64,000 bases of DNA from Streptomyces aquilus (lineage in GTDB: Bacteria > Actinomycetota > Actinomycetes > Streptomycetales > Streptomycetaceae). How positions within the stretch are numbered: the first letter of the stretch is position 1; every line of letters begins with the position of its first letter. The stretch spans positions 6,138,001 through 6,202,000 of the forward strand of contig NZ_CP034463.1 of NCBI RefSeq assembly GCF_003955715.1. The letters run 5' to 3'. Below are positions 7,964 to 16,168 of this stretch, in pieces. The translations under genes were made by a program, and so were the position numbers. Below the pieces are notes generated by a model that searched no databases, had not been told where the DNA came from, and was given only the letters and a program-made list of their open reading frames with translations.

Positions 7964-10049
7964 GTGCCGCCTCCCTTACCTTTCGGCCCAGCTTGGTGAA
8001 GCCCTTGGGGGCCTCCGACAGCAACTCGTCCTCGTAGTACGGCCGTCCGTTGGGTGGCAGCTTCAGCAGGCGGGCCGGGATCTTGTGCGGGTCGTCGAGG
8101 CAGACCTCGCACAACGGGAGCATCCGCCTGCGGGTCTCCACGCTGGACGTCCGGACGTGACGGCTGGTCTTAGCCGGGCCGTGCAAGGGGTTCACGCCAC
8201 AGCACAGGGTGCTGTCGTCGCCGGCGAGGGCGGCGCGGGTGGCTCGGGCCAGGATGATCACCGCGGTGAGGGTGGCCGGGGGCAGGTCGTCCACGGCGTC
8301 GCCGTCCGGCGCCAGGAGCATCGTCGCGTCGTAGCGGTTCCGGGCGCGGGTGTCGGCCGTCTCGCCGGTGTCGAACTCGCGGGCCATCGCCCGGAGTTCG
8401 GTGCGTGCCGTGTCGCGCAGGTAGGCCTGCGTCGGCATGGCCGGTGACGCGGTGGGCAGGGTCGAGGTCTGCAACGGGTCCGGGTTGCGGCGCAGGAGCG
8501 ACTTGCGGACGATGCCCAGCACCGCCGCCACCAGCCCGAGCACCGCGCCCGCCATGAGGGCGCCGATGAACAGGCCCGGCCAGAAGTCGCCGTAGAAGAG
8601 CGGCTGGAGCTCGTCCTCGGTGATCGGGTCCGTGAGCGGGTACGGCTCGCCCGGCGTCGTCGGCTCGTCCGTGCGCTCCGTCTTGTCGAGGGCGGTCATC
8701 ACGGAGGTGAGACGCTCGCCGAGGAGGTGGTCGTCGGCGGCGTCCGACTTCTCGTCGCCGTAGGTGACGGACTCCGGGAGGTCGTTGAGGGGGCCGTAGG
8801 AGTCCAGGCCCAGGCCGTAGTTGAAGACGTTGATGTAGCCGTCGAGCGGGTCGGCGACGATGTACAGGCCGTCCTTGCCCAGCTTGTCGTGGACGGCGTA
8901 CGCGAAGTACTCCTCGTCGCTTTCGGACTCGTCCTCGTACAACTGCGGGACGAGAGCCATGAAGACCGGGCCACCGCCCTTCGAGGACTGGAACTTCTCG
9001 ATACGGGCGTGGAGTTGGGCTAGCTGGGTCCTGTCCAGCGCGCGCGGGCTCTCCGGGTCCTGGTAGATCGGGTCCTGGTCGAGGCCCTCGGCGACCCGGT
9101 CCAGACGGGCGTTGAGGTCGATCGCCCGGGGGCGCGGGGACGCGCTCGACGTCGTCTGGTCGAAGACATGGGGGGCGGACGCGGTGATCGCGGCGGCGGT
9201 GGCGAGGGCGGCGACGGGGAGGATCCAGCGGGTCCAACGTCTGCTCTGCTGGGGCTTCTTCAACGTGACCGGCGCGCCCGGCCTGCGGCGCCACCAGCGT
9301 CGTACATACGGAATCAGGAGCAGCATCGCCAGCGGCACGCCCGTGATCGCCATGCCCGTGAGGAACGACTGGTTGTCGCGGTCGCTCGGGCCGATGTACA
9401 GGTCGGCCGGTTCGCCGTCGGAGTCGTACTTCTCGCGCGCCGCCTCCGCGCGGGCGGCGGCCTTCTCGCCGCCCTCCGCGATGACGTCGACGAAGCGCTC
9501 GAAGCTGCGCAACGGGCCCGCGTCGAAGGGGAGTTCGTACTGGGCCGTGGTGACCGCGTCGTCGGCGGGGGCGGTCACGCCGTACGCCGAGGCGTCCGTG
9601 ACCGACGAGTCGTCGATCAGGACGTACAGGCCGTCCTCGCCGAGGCGGTCGTGGACCGCGCCGAGGAGGGCCTCGCCGTCGGCGGCCTCCATGGGGAGGA
9701 CGAGGACGTAGGTCGGGACGCCGGTGCGCTTCGCGAGTTTGGTGAAGGCGGGTGTGGTGGACTTCGGGATCTCGCGGGGGAGTTGGTCGGTGACGTAGAC
9801 CGGGTTGGTGCGGAGTTGCTTCGCGAGATAGGCCGCCTGGGTGTCCGCAGTGTCCGCAGTGTCCGCAGTGTCCGCAGTGTCTGCAGTGTCTGCAGTGTCT
9901 GCGGTGTCCGCTGCTTGTGCCGGGGTGGCGGTTGCGAACGCGGTGAGGAGCAGGGCGCAGAGGAGGAGCAGGTGGCCGAGGCGCGGCCTCGGCCGGTTTG
10001 CTGCGTACGGTGTTGTTGCTTTCCCCGTTACCGTCCCCGTTGTCTTCAA
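7953..10049 (-). CDS. Membrane protein with two TPM-like domains, ADT repeats and NPLHG-CxxC module
   Basis: 698 residues if it starts at TTG 10049, which has GGGGG eight bases upstream. The alternative GTG at 10094 has no visible ribosome site. After a signal peptide ending TPAQA comes an in-phase Ala-Asp-Thr tripeptide repeat. Two copies of the TPM-like domain follow: the first has NPVYVTDQL...AVHDRLGEDGLYVLID, the second DPIYQDPE...AVHDKLGKDGLYIVAD. Each is followed by a membrane segment (GMAITGVPLAMLLLIPYV and GLFIGALMAGAVLGLVAAV); a further helix (RWILPVAALATAAAITASA) separates them. The cytoplasmic end carries C-C-G-V-NPLHG...L-C-E-V-C. This is a duplicated, longer relative of the downstream gene; the two probably work together. 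Confidence 0.72.
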   Translation of the reverse strand: MKTTGTVTGKATTPYAANRPRPRLGHLLLLCALLLTAFATATPAQAADTADTADTADTADTADTADTADTQAAYLAKQLRTNPVYVTDQLPREIPKSTTPAFTKLAKRTGVPTYVLVLPMEAADGEALLGAVHDRLGEDGLYVLIDDSSVTDASAYGVTAPADDAVTTAQYELPFDAGPLRSFERFVDVIAEGGEKAAARAEAAREKYDSDGEPADLYIGPSDRDNQSFLTGMAITGVPLAMLLLIPYVRRWWRRRPGAPVTLKKPQQSRRWTRWILPVAALATAAAITASAPHVFDQTTSSASPRPRAIDLNARLDRVAEGLDQDPIYQDPESPRALDRTQLAQLHARIEKFQSSKGGGPVFMALVPQLYEDESESDEEYFAYAVHDKLGKDGLYIVADPLDGYINVFNYGLGLDSYGPLNDLPESVTYGDEKSDAADDHLLGERLTSVMTALDKTERTDEPTTPGEPYPLTDPITEDELQPLFYGDFWPGLFIGALMAGAVLGLVAAVLGIVRKSLLRRNPDPLQTSTLPTASPAMPTQAYLRDTARTELRAMAREFDTGETADTRARNRYDATMLLAPDGDAVDDLPPATLTAVIILARATRAALAGDDSTLCCGVNPLHGPAKTSRHVRTSSVETRRRMLPLCEVCLDDPHKIPARLLKLPPNGRPYYEDELLSEAPKGFTKLGRKVREAAHVQ
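9841..9912 (-). repeat. 9-bp tandem repeat encoding (Ala-Asp-Thr)n
   Basis: About eight in-phase copies of a nine-base unit (gtgtccgca on the plus strand, with gtgtctgca variants) encode an Ala-Asp-Thr tract directly after the signal peptide of the gene at 7953-10049. The unit length keeps the frame, so slippage would change only the length of a probable extracellular linker. Confidence 0.9.
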
Positions 10050-10106
10050 GACCGCATCCCCCGTGTGACCGCTGCCTGTTGTGTGCGGCGGCACTCTACT
10101 GTGGTG

Positions 10107-10128
10107 CTTCGCTAGTGCGAAAGCGAAG
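10107..10128 (-). terminator. Short hairpin after the lipoprotein gene at 10144
   Basis: CTTCGC (10107-10112) pairs with GCGAAG (10123-10128) across a 10-base loop, in the 94-base gap below the minus-strand gene ending at 10144. The stem is short and has no T-run, so this is only a possible terminator. Confidence 0.35.
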
Positions 10129-10143
10129 GACTGGTACCCCTGG

Positions 10144-10896
10144 TCAACCCAACTTGGCGTTCTGCGCTGTCAGTACCGCCGCCTGGAGCTTCGTGTCGCT
10201 CTGCTGGTGCTGGTAGATGGCCATGCCGTTGACGGCGAAGTAGACCGCGAGGGTGTCGCCGTTGCGGACGGCCTCCGTGTGCATGGTGTGGGTGACGCCC
10301 TTGTACGTCATCGTCGAGGCGAAGGCCACCGAGCCTGGTGCCCCTGCCGTCCGGGGCTTCTCGGCGGTGACCGAGTCGTAGGTGCTGGAGTTCTTGCCCG
10401 CCTTGGCCGTGAAGCCCTTGCCGCACGCGTCCAGGGCCTTCTCCAGGCCGGTCAGGGCCGCTTCGGCCTTGCCTTCGGTGGCGTAGGTGGCGAGCGTGAT
10501 CGAGGTGGACCCTTCGCTGAGGTTCTTCGTCAGGTTGCGTGTGAGGTCGGCTGTCGCGTCGCCGAGGGGGAGCTGGTTCATCGCGAGCGCCAGCGGTACG
10601 CAGGCCGTTTTGTCGATGGTGACCTGGTCCGGGGACGTGGCGAAGGCGTACTCGGGGTCGGGCTTCTCCACGTTGTACCCCGTGACCTCGGCCTTCGTGA
10701 CCATCAGCTTCGCCAACCGCTCCGCCGGACTCACCTCCTTCGCCTCCTTTGCCTCCTTCGCCTCCTTCGCCTGCGAGGTGGTGGCCTTCGGCTTCCCGGC
10801 GGTCGTCGCGTCCGAGCCGTCATCTCCGCCGCACGCCGTCAGCGTGGTGAGGGAGAGGGCGGACAGGAGGGTAAGGGCGAGCGTGGCTCGCTTCAT
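10144..10896 (-). CDS. Lipoprotein of unknown function with KEA repeat
   Basis: 250 residues with a lipoprotein signal peptide (MKRATLALTL..., lipobox TLTAC at about residues 18-22). A charged linker carries a four-fold Lys-Glu-Ala repeat at about residues 43-54. The mature domain (from about 58) is alpha/beta with two internal cysteines (DKTACVPL, ALDACGKGF) that could form a disulphide. It ends in strands such as TMTYKGVTHTMHTEAV and GDTLAVYFAV. This resembles small soluble lipoproteins of actinobacteria, but I cannot assign a family. It sits between the NPLHG-CxxC pair and a four-helix membrane protein, all leftward. Confidence 0.78.
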   Translation of the reverse strand: MKRATLALTLLSALSLTTLTACGGDDGSDATTAGKPKATTSQAKEAKEAKEAKEVSPAERLAKLMVTKAEVTGYNVEKPDPEYAFATSPDQVTIDKTACVPLALAMNQLPLGDATADLTRNLTKNLSEGSTSITLATYATEGKAEAALTGLEKALDACGKGFTAKAGKNSSTYDSVTAEKPRTAGAPGSVAFASTMTYKGVTHTMHTEAVRNGDTLAVYFAVNGMAIYQHQQSDTKLQAAVLTAQNAKLG

Positions 10897-10942
10897 GGGG
10901 GGCTCCTTGGTGGTTCCGACGTGATCACGTCCGTACGAGTGC

Positions 10943-11848
10943 TTAAGGGGCGTACGTTCCGTGCAGCAACTTCTTCAGCTGCGGCGACAGTTCGGGCACC
11001 TGCGCCCCCGCCGCCTGCGCCGCCGCGATGGCCCTGACGTACTCCGTCGCCTCCGCCCGGAGCTGGGCCTTCTCGCCGCCCTGCCTGCTGCCGGCCAGCC
11101 AGACGATGATCGCCAGCGGGATCAGGGCCAGGGCGCCGTAGCCGATCGGCTCGGTCTCCGACCAGGCCCACCCTGCGCCGATGGCGCCCGCGATGATCAG
11201 CAGACAGCCCGCTTCGTCGTGCCAGCCGCCGGCGTCGGCGATGCGCTCGTATTCGGCGACGGCGGCGGGCTTCGGAGGGACGGCTACGGGTACCGGGGCG
11301 GCTGAAGCGGGCGCGGCAGGCGTGTCCACCTTCGGGTACGACGGGATCGGCGTCGCTCCCTTTCGGTTCCCCATCTGGTCCGTGCTCGTCGAGTCGTAAG
11401 CCGGCCGCCCCTCCAGCCATGGCGGCACATGCGCCAACGGCAGGCCGTGTGCCAAGGCCACCCCCAGCAGCTCGCGGTAACCGGCGAGGGCGGGGTGCAG
11501 CAGCTCGCGCTTCCAGCCCTTGTGGACCCGGGTGTACATGGCGATGGCCACGAGGAGGACCGGGACGGCCGCGAGTGCCGTCCTCCGATCGAGTGCGGGT
11601 ACGTCCAGCGCCACCACACCCCAGACCACGGCCGCCACCATCATCAGGCCGCTCAGCCATGCCAACGGCCGGTGCTGGGCGTCGTGGGCCGCCTTGCGCC
11701 GCTCCGCCAGCAGCGCCGACACCGCCGCGTCGTTCGTGTAGTCGACGCCGGTGCGGGCGCCGATCGCGTGGGCCGCCGCCAGGACCCGGGGGTCGGACGC
11801 CAGTGCCGCCCCGCCGATCGGAAGAAGGTCCGCGCCCGCGTCTGCCAT
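10943..11848 (-). CDS. Four-helix membrane protein of unknown function
   Basis: 301 residues from ATG 11848, which follows GGGGGCG; an in-frame start at 11890 adds 14 residues but lacks a ribosome site. Two hydrophobic hairpins at about residues 62-108 and 215-255 flank a central Pro/Ala-rich segment. The C-terminus (QLRAEATEYVRAIAAAQAAG) is helical and probably cytoplasmic. It is the most upstream gene of the leftward accessory block and diverges from the Tad operon across a 408-base intergenic region. I recognise no family. Confidence 0.7.
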   Translation of the reverse strand: MADAGADLLPIGGAALASDPRVLAAAHAIGARTGVDYTNDAAVSALLAERRKAAHDAQHRPLAWLSGLMMVAAVVWGVVALDVPALDRRTALAAVPVLLVAIAMYTRVHKGWKRELLHPALAGYRELLGVALAHGLPLAHVPPWLEGRPAYDSTSTDQMGNRKGATPIPSYPKVDTPAAPASAAPVPVAVPPKPAAVAEYERIADAGGWHDEAGCLLIIAGAIGAGWAWSETEPIGYGALALIPLAIIVWLAGSRQGGEKAQLRAEATEYVRAIAAAQAAGAQVPELSPQLKKLLHGTYAP

Positions 11849-12256
11849 GTGTCCAACGCCCCCGTGTCCGTGAAACCGAGCAAAGATCATGGCACGGTGC
11901 CCGTCGGGCTTCGTGAGTGAATCGTGCAGGCCTCATGGGCGGGTGGTGACGAACGTCGCGTCACGGGCCGGACGGGGTGGGAGTGCGCGGTTCGCTCGCG
12001 CACAGGTGGCAAGCCCTTTCGGGCACCCGGATAACTGGGCACCACGCGCCTGAAGTTGCAGATGGATAACGGGGTGCGGGGTGAGATGCGTGACCTCGAA
12101 CGCGCCTTGAGGGGCTTATGTGCGGCTGATACGGTGCCATGGCTTGACACTCACCCCACCGATGGCTATTCGCATGAGTCGAGTGGACCTGGGTGAAGTG
12201 TCCTAATTTCCAGCTTATTTGGCAGACTTTTTCTTGGGTGTACGGGGAGCGGTTGC
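11849..12256. other. Divergent intergenic region, membrane protein / Tad operon
   Basis: This 408-base gap separates the divergent genes at 11848 (minus) and 12257 (plus). It holds a candidate promoter for the Tad operon, listed separately, and an AT-rich stretch at about 12200-12235 (atttccagcttatttggcag). I see no small gene or RNA in it. Confidence 0.5.
12144..12172 (+). promoter_or_regulatory. Candidate promoter of the Tad pilus operon
   Basis: TTGACA at 12144-12149 matches the vegetative -35 consensus exactly. TATTCG at 12167-12172, 17 bases further on, is a weak -10. Transcription would begin about 80 bases before the cpaB-like start. This is pattern evidence only. Confidence 0.4.
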
Positions 12257-12979
12257 GTGAAGATCCAAGAGCGTACGGGGGCGGGTCAGGGTCGTTCCGC
12301 CGCTCCGGCTCAGCCGTCGGTCGGTGACCGCCTTCCCACACCGCCTCGCGAGCGCAAACCGGCGTTGGCCGCGTTGGCGGTGCTGCTGATTCTGGTGGGG
12401 GCGCTGGGCGCGACCATGCTGGTGTTGCAGGCCGGGGATCGGGTCGAGGTCGTCAAGGTGACGAAGGAGATCCCGGCCGGCGAATCGGTCAACACCAGCA
12501 ATGCGACGTCCGTGCTGGTCGCCAAGGACGACAGCATCAACTACGTCGAGTGGTCGCAGTTGGACGCCCTCAAGACGTACAAGGCCAAGTCGACGATCTA
12601 CGCCGGCACCGTCGTCATCGGCGACATGTTCGCCAAGGGCGAGAGCCTCCCGGCCGGCAAGGCCGCCGTCGGTGTCGCCCTCAAGGAGGGCCAGTACCCG
12701 TCGGACATCAAGGCCGGTGACACCGTCGCCGTCTACAACGTGGACAGCCGCTCCTCCAGTTCCAGCTCGGACGACAACAGCTCGTCCTCCTCCGCGGCCT
12801 CGTCCGGCGGGCTCATCGTGGACAGCGCGAAGGTCAACACCGTGGCCGCGGACGACGACGCCACCGTGAGCACCGGCAACCTCTCGCTCACGCTCCTCGT
12901 CGACCAGTCCGACGCCGCCGCCGTGGCCAAGGCGGCCTCCGCCGGTGCGGTCGCCGTCGTGCACGTCTCCGGCAACTAG
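12257..12979 (+). CDS. CpaB/RcpC-like SAF-domain protein of a Tad pilus system
   Basis: 240 residues from GTG 12257, which follows GGGGAG. A cytoplasmic, Pro/Arg-rich N-terminus leads to one membrane helix (about 37-58), then an external SAF-type domain with VTKEIPAGESVNTSN and IYAGTVVIGDMF. A serine-rich linker (about 165-185) divides the external region. In Tad systems CpaB/RcpC sits in the envelope and helps the pilus cross it; in monoderms only the SAF part is kept. Position as first gene before the CpaE- and CpaF-like genes supports this. It is short for the family. Confidence 0.75.
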   Translation: MKIQERTGAGQGRSAAPAQPSVGDRLPTPPRERKPALAALAVLLILVGALGATMLVLQAGDRVEVVKVTKEIPAGESVNTSNATSVLVAKDDSINYVEWSQLDALKTYKAKSTIYAGTVVIGDMFAKGESLPAGKAAVGVALKEGQYPSDIKAGDTVAVYNVDSRSSSSSSDDNSSSSSAASSGGLIVDSAKVNTVAADDDATVSTGNLSLTLLVDQSDAAAVAKAASAGAVAVVHVSGN

Positions 12980-12996
12980 AAGGCGGCCCCAGTCCC

Positions 12997-13866
12997 ATGG
13001 CGCTCATCGCTCTCGCCGCCGACAAGGGTTCCCCCGGCGTCACCACCGCGGCCGTCGCCCTCGCGGCGGTCTGGCCGCGGCGTGTCCTGCTCGCCGAGAC
13101 CGACCCCGCGGGCGGCGACCTCGTGTACCGCAGTGCCGCCGCGCACGGAGGCCCGCTCAACCCGAACACCGGCATGCTGTCCATCGCCGCCACCGCGCGC
13201 CGCGGCCTGGTCCCCGACCAGATCTGGGACCACGTCCAGCCGTTGAGCGGCGGACTCGAAGTCCTCGTCGGTCTCGGCAACGCCGAGCAGGCCGCCGGTC
13301 TCGCCGGGCTCTGGCCGACCCTCGGCCACTCCTTCGCCGCCCTCGCCGAGTCCCCGCACGCCGCCGCCGACGTCATCGCCGACTGCGGCCGCATCGCCGG
13401 TGAGACCCCCGTCGTGGACCTCTTCCCGCACGCCTCCCTCGTGCTGCTCATCTCGCGTACCGAGCCGGAGGCCATCGCGCGCGTGCGTGACCGTGCCGCC
13501 GCCCTCGGCAACAGGCTGCACGGCGGTCAGCGCGGCGTCGCGACCATGGGCAACCCGATGATCGGTGTCGTCCTCGTCGCGGACACCAACAACGCGGCGA
13601 AGATCGCGGGCCAGGTCAACGACATGCTCGTGCACGCCCAGACCGGCGCCCGCGTCGTCGGCACCATCGCCGACGACCCCGCCGGAGCCGACCAGTTGGC
13701 CGGCCGCAAGCGCGGGCGCCTCGACAAGTCGCTGCTCATCCGCTCCGCCCGCAAGGTCACCGCCGACCTGTACCAGCAGTACGGGGCCGCCTGGTCCGTA
13801 CCCACCCAGGCCCAGCACGGTCAGCCGCTCGGCCAGATGAACGGCCATGCGGAGGCCGGGCGATGA
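12997..13866 (+). CDS. CpaE/ParA-like protein with a degenerate P-loop
   Basis: 289 residues from ATG 12997. The N-terminus LIALAADKGSPGVTTAAVALA has the beta strand and glycines of a deviant Walker A motif. It keeps the first lysine (K-G), but the P-loop lysine before the Thr pair is replaced by Val (G-V-T-T). AETDPAGGDL matches the switch/Walker A' region of MinD/ParA proteins. CpaE/TadZ homologues localise Tad pilus assembly, and many have lost catalytic residues, so this may be a non-hydrolysing spatial factor. It overlaps cpaF by 4 bases. Confidence 0.78.
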   Translation: MALIALAADKGSPGVTTAAVALAAVWPRRVLLAETDPAGGDLVYRSAAAHGGPLNPNTGMLSIAATARRGLVPDQIWDHVQPLSGGLEVLVGLGNAEQAAGLAGLWPTLGHSFAALAESPHAAADVIADCGRIAGETPVVDLFPHASLVLLISRTEPEAIARVRDRAAALGNRLHGGQRGVATMGNPMIGVVLVADTNNAAKIAGQVNDMLVHAQTGARVVGTIADDPAGADQLAGRKRGRLDKSLLIRSARKVTADLYQQYGAAWSVPTQAQHGQPLGQMNGHAEAGR

Positions 13867-15170
13867 CCGCTGTCGACCATCAACTGGTCAAGCGGTTCCG
13901 GCAGGACGCCGGCGACCGGATCGCCGAGCAGCGGCGTCAGGACCAGGTCGCCGGGGTCACGCCGATGTCGGGCGAGGACGAACGGCACTACGCCCGCGCG
14001 GTCATAGCCCAGATCCTCGAGGACTACGCGCGGACCGAGATCAACGCGGGGCGCACCCCGCTCGACGCGGAGACCGAGGAGCAGTACGCCGCCGCCGTGC
14101 ACGCCGCGCTGTTCGGCGTCGGGCGGCTCCAGCCCCTCCTCGACAACCCGGACGTCGAGAACATCGACATCAACGGGTACGACCAGGTCTTCGTCGGCTA
14201 CTCCGACGGCCGCGAGGTCAAGGGCGACCCGGTCGCCGAGTCCGACGAGGAGCTCATCGAGCTCATCCAGGTGCTCGGCGCGTACTCGGGTCTGTCGTCC
14301 CGCCCCTTCGACTCCGCCAACCCGCAGCTCGACCTCCGTCTTCCGGACGGTTCGCGTCTGTCGGCGGTCATGGACGTCACCCGGCGCCCCGCGCTGTCCA
14401 TCCGGCGTGCCCGCATGGGCAAGGTCTTCATCTCGGATCTGGTCGGCAACGGGACCCTGTCGCCCGAAGTCGCGCACTTCCTGGCCTGTGCCGTCCGCGC
14501 CCGCAAGAACATCATGATCGCGGGCGCGACCAACGCCGGTAAGACGACGCTGCTGCGGGCCCTCGCCAACGAGATCCCGCCGCACGAGCGACTGATCACC
14601 GTCGAGCGCGCGCTGGAGCTCGGCCTCGACACCTTCCCCGACCTGCACCCCAACGTCGTCGCCTTCGAGGAACGCCTGCCCAACTCCGAGGGCCAGGGCA
14701 TGATCTCGATGGCCGAGCTGGTCCGGCGTTCGCTGCGCATGAACCCCTCCCGCGTCATCGTCGGTGAGGTGCTCGGCGACGAGATCGTGACCATGCTCAA
14801 CGCGATGTCGCAGGGCAACGACGGCTCGCTCTCCACGATCCACGCCAACAGCTCGCACGAGGTCTTCAACCGTATTTCCACGTACGCGCTCCAGGCCTCC
14901 GAGCGACTGCCCATCGAGGCCAGCCAGATGCTCATCGCGGGCGCCGTGAACTTCGTCGTCTTCATCCAGCGGCGCAACAACTACCAGACGGGCGGCCGCC
15001 TCCAGCGCATGGTCACCTCGGTCCGCGAGGTCAACGGCGTGGACGGCCGGGTGCTGTCCAGCGAGGTGTTCGCCGAGGCGCACGACGGCCGGATCGTGCC
15101 GCACGCGCCGATCGCCTGCGTGGAAGACCTGATCGCACAGGGCTACCGGCCCACGGGAACGTGGGGGTAA
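13863..15170 (+). CDS. cpaF: CpaF/TadA secretion ATPase of the Tad pilus
   Basis: 435 residues. The protein has the helical N-terminal domain and RecA-like core of type II/IV secretion ATPases. It shows DNPDVENIDINGYDQVFV, Walker A GATNAGKTT at about 220-228, MVRRSLRMNPSRVIVGE-type Walker B region near 290-300, and a His box (LSTIHANSSHEV). It powers pilin assembly from the cytoplasmic side. The ATG overlaps the preceding stop (ATGA). The family length is typically 400-450 residues, so it looks complete. The tadB-like gene follows 2 bases after the stop. Confidence 0.93.
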   Translation: MTAVDHQLVKRFRQDAGDRIAEQRRQDQVAGVTPMSGEDERHYARAVIAQILEDYARTEINAGRTPLDAETEEQYAAAVHAALFGVGRLQPLLDNPDVENIDINGYDQVFVGYSDGREVKGDPVAESDEELIELIQVLGAYSGLSSRPFDSANPQLDLRLPDGSRLSAVMDVTRRPALSIRRARMGKVFISDLVGNGTLSPEVAHFLACAVRARKNIMIAGATNAGKTTLLRALANEIPPHERLITVERALELGLDTFPDLHPNVVAFEERLPNSEGQGMISMAELVRRSLRMNPSRVIVGEVLGDEIVTMLNAMSQGNDGSLSTIHANSSHEVFNRISTYALQASERLPIEASQMLIAGAVNFVVFIQRRNNYQTGGRLQRMVTSVREVNGVDGRVLSSEVFAEAHDGRIVPHAPIACVEDLIAQGYRPTGTWG

Positions 15171-15172
15171 TC

Positions 15173-16168
15173 ATGAATCCTGCAATCAATCTGGCGGCTT
15201 TGGGCTCGCTCGGCTCCATGGGCGGCCTCTTCTCCACCACCGTCCTCTTCTCACTGGCCTGCGGTGTCGCCGTCGGCGGCGGACTCGCGCTGCTCCTGGT
15301 CGCCGTACGCGGTCTGCCCGCCAAGCCCGACCACGAGAAGCAGAAGGCCGCCGAGCGGGCCAGTGAACTGATCCGGTTCGCGGGGCAGCGCGGGTCGCTC
15401 GCCGCCATCGTCGGACTCGTCGTCCTCCTGCTCACCCGCTGGGCCGTCGCCGGCATCGCGGCCGGTGTGCTCGTCTTCTTCTGGGACCGGCTGTTCGGTG
15501 GCGCCGCGGAGGAGCGGGCCGCCATGCGCCGGGTGGAGGCACTGGCCTCCTGGACGGAGTCCCTGCGCGACACCATCGCCGGCGCGGTGGGTCTGGAGCA
15601 GGCCATCCCGGCGTCCGCGCGCGCGGCGGCCCCGGTGCTGCGTCCGCACCTCGACGCCCTGGTCGACCGCCTGCGCGCCCGCACCCCGCTGCCCGACGCG
15701 CTCCAGCATCTCGCCGACGAGATCGACGACGCGTCCGCCGACATCATCGTCGCGGCGCTCATCCTCAACGCCCGCCTGCGCGGCCCCGGTCTGCGACAGG
15801 TGCTCGGCGCGCTCGCCAAGTCGGCCCGTGAAGAGGTCGACATGCGGCAGCGCGTGATGGCGCAGCGGTCCTCGACGCGCCGCTCGGTGCAGATCGTCGT
15901 CGCCGTCTCGATCGCCTTCGTGCTGGGCCTGTCCATCTTCAACCGCGACTTCGTGGAGCCGTACGGCACGGCCGTCGGCCAGCTCGTACTCGCCTGTGTC
16001 TGCGGCCTGTTCGCGCTCGGCTTCTGGTGGCTGCGCAAGCTGTCGACGATCGAGACGCCCGAACGCTTCCTGATCAAGGACGAGTCGTCGGTCCAGTTCG
16101 TACGGCCGCGCAACCCGTCGTCCCAGTCGCCCCAGACGCTCCAGCAGGAAGAGGGGGTACGTCGATGA
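15173..16168 (+). CDS. TadB-like type II secretion F-domain membrane protein
   Basis: 331 residues from ATG 15173; an in-frame GTG at 15161 overlaps cpaF but the GGGGG ribosome site fits the ATG. Membrane helices lie near residues 13-40, 68-95 and 235-285. Between them is the cytoplasmic T2SF-type helical bundle, with RVEALASWTESLRDTIAGAVGLEQAI and a MRQRVMAQRSSTRRSVQ segment. TadB and TadC form the inner-membrane platform on which CpaF works. It overlaps tadC by 4 bases (ATGA). Confidence 0.88.
   Translation: MNPAINLAALGSLGSMGGLFSTTVLFSLACGVAVGGGLALLLVAVRGLPAKPDHEKQKAAERASELIRFAGQRGSLAAIVGLVVLLLTRWAVAGIAAGVLVFFWDRLFGGAAEERAAMRRVEALASWTESLRDTIAGAVGLEQAIPASARAAAPVLRPHLDALVDRLRARTPLPDALQHLADEIDDASADIIVAALILNARLRGPGLRQVLGALAKSAREEVDMRQRVMAQRSSTRRSVQIVVAVSIAFVLGLSIFNRDFVEPYGTAVGQLVLACVCGLFALGFWWLRKLSTIETPERFLIKDESSVQFVRPRNPSSQSPQTLQQEEGVRR

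Noticed and set aside
9841..9912. CRISPR array
   Set aside because: Units are 9 bases, contiguous without spacers and in phase with a reading frame, so they are a coding tandem repeat.
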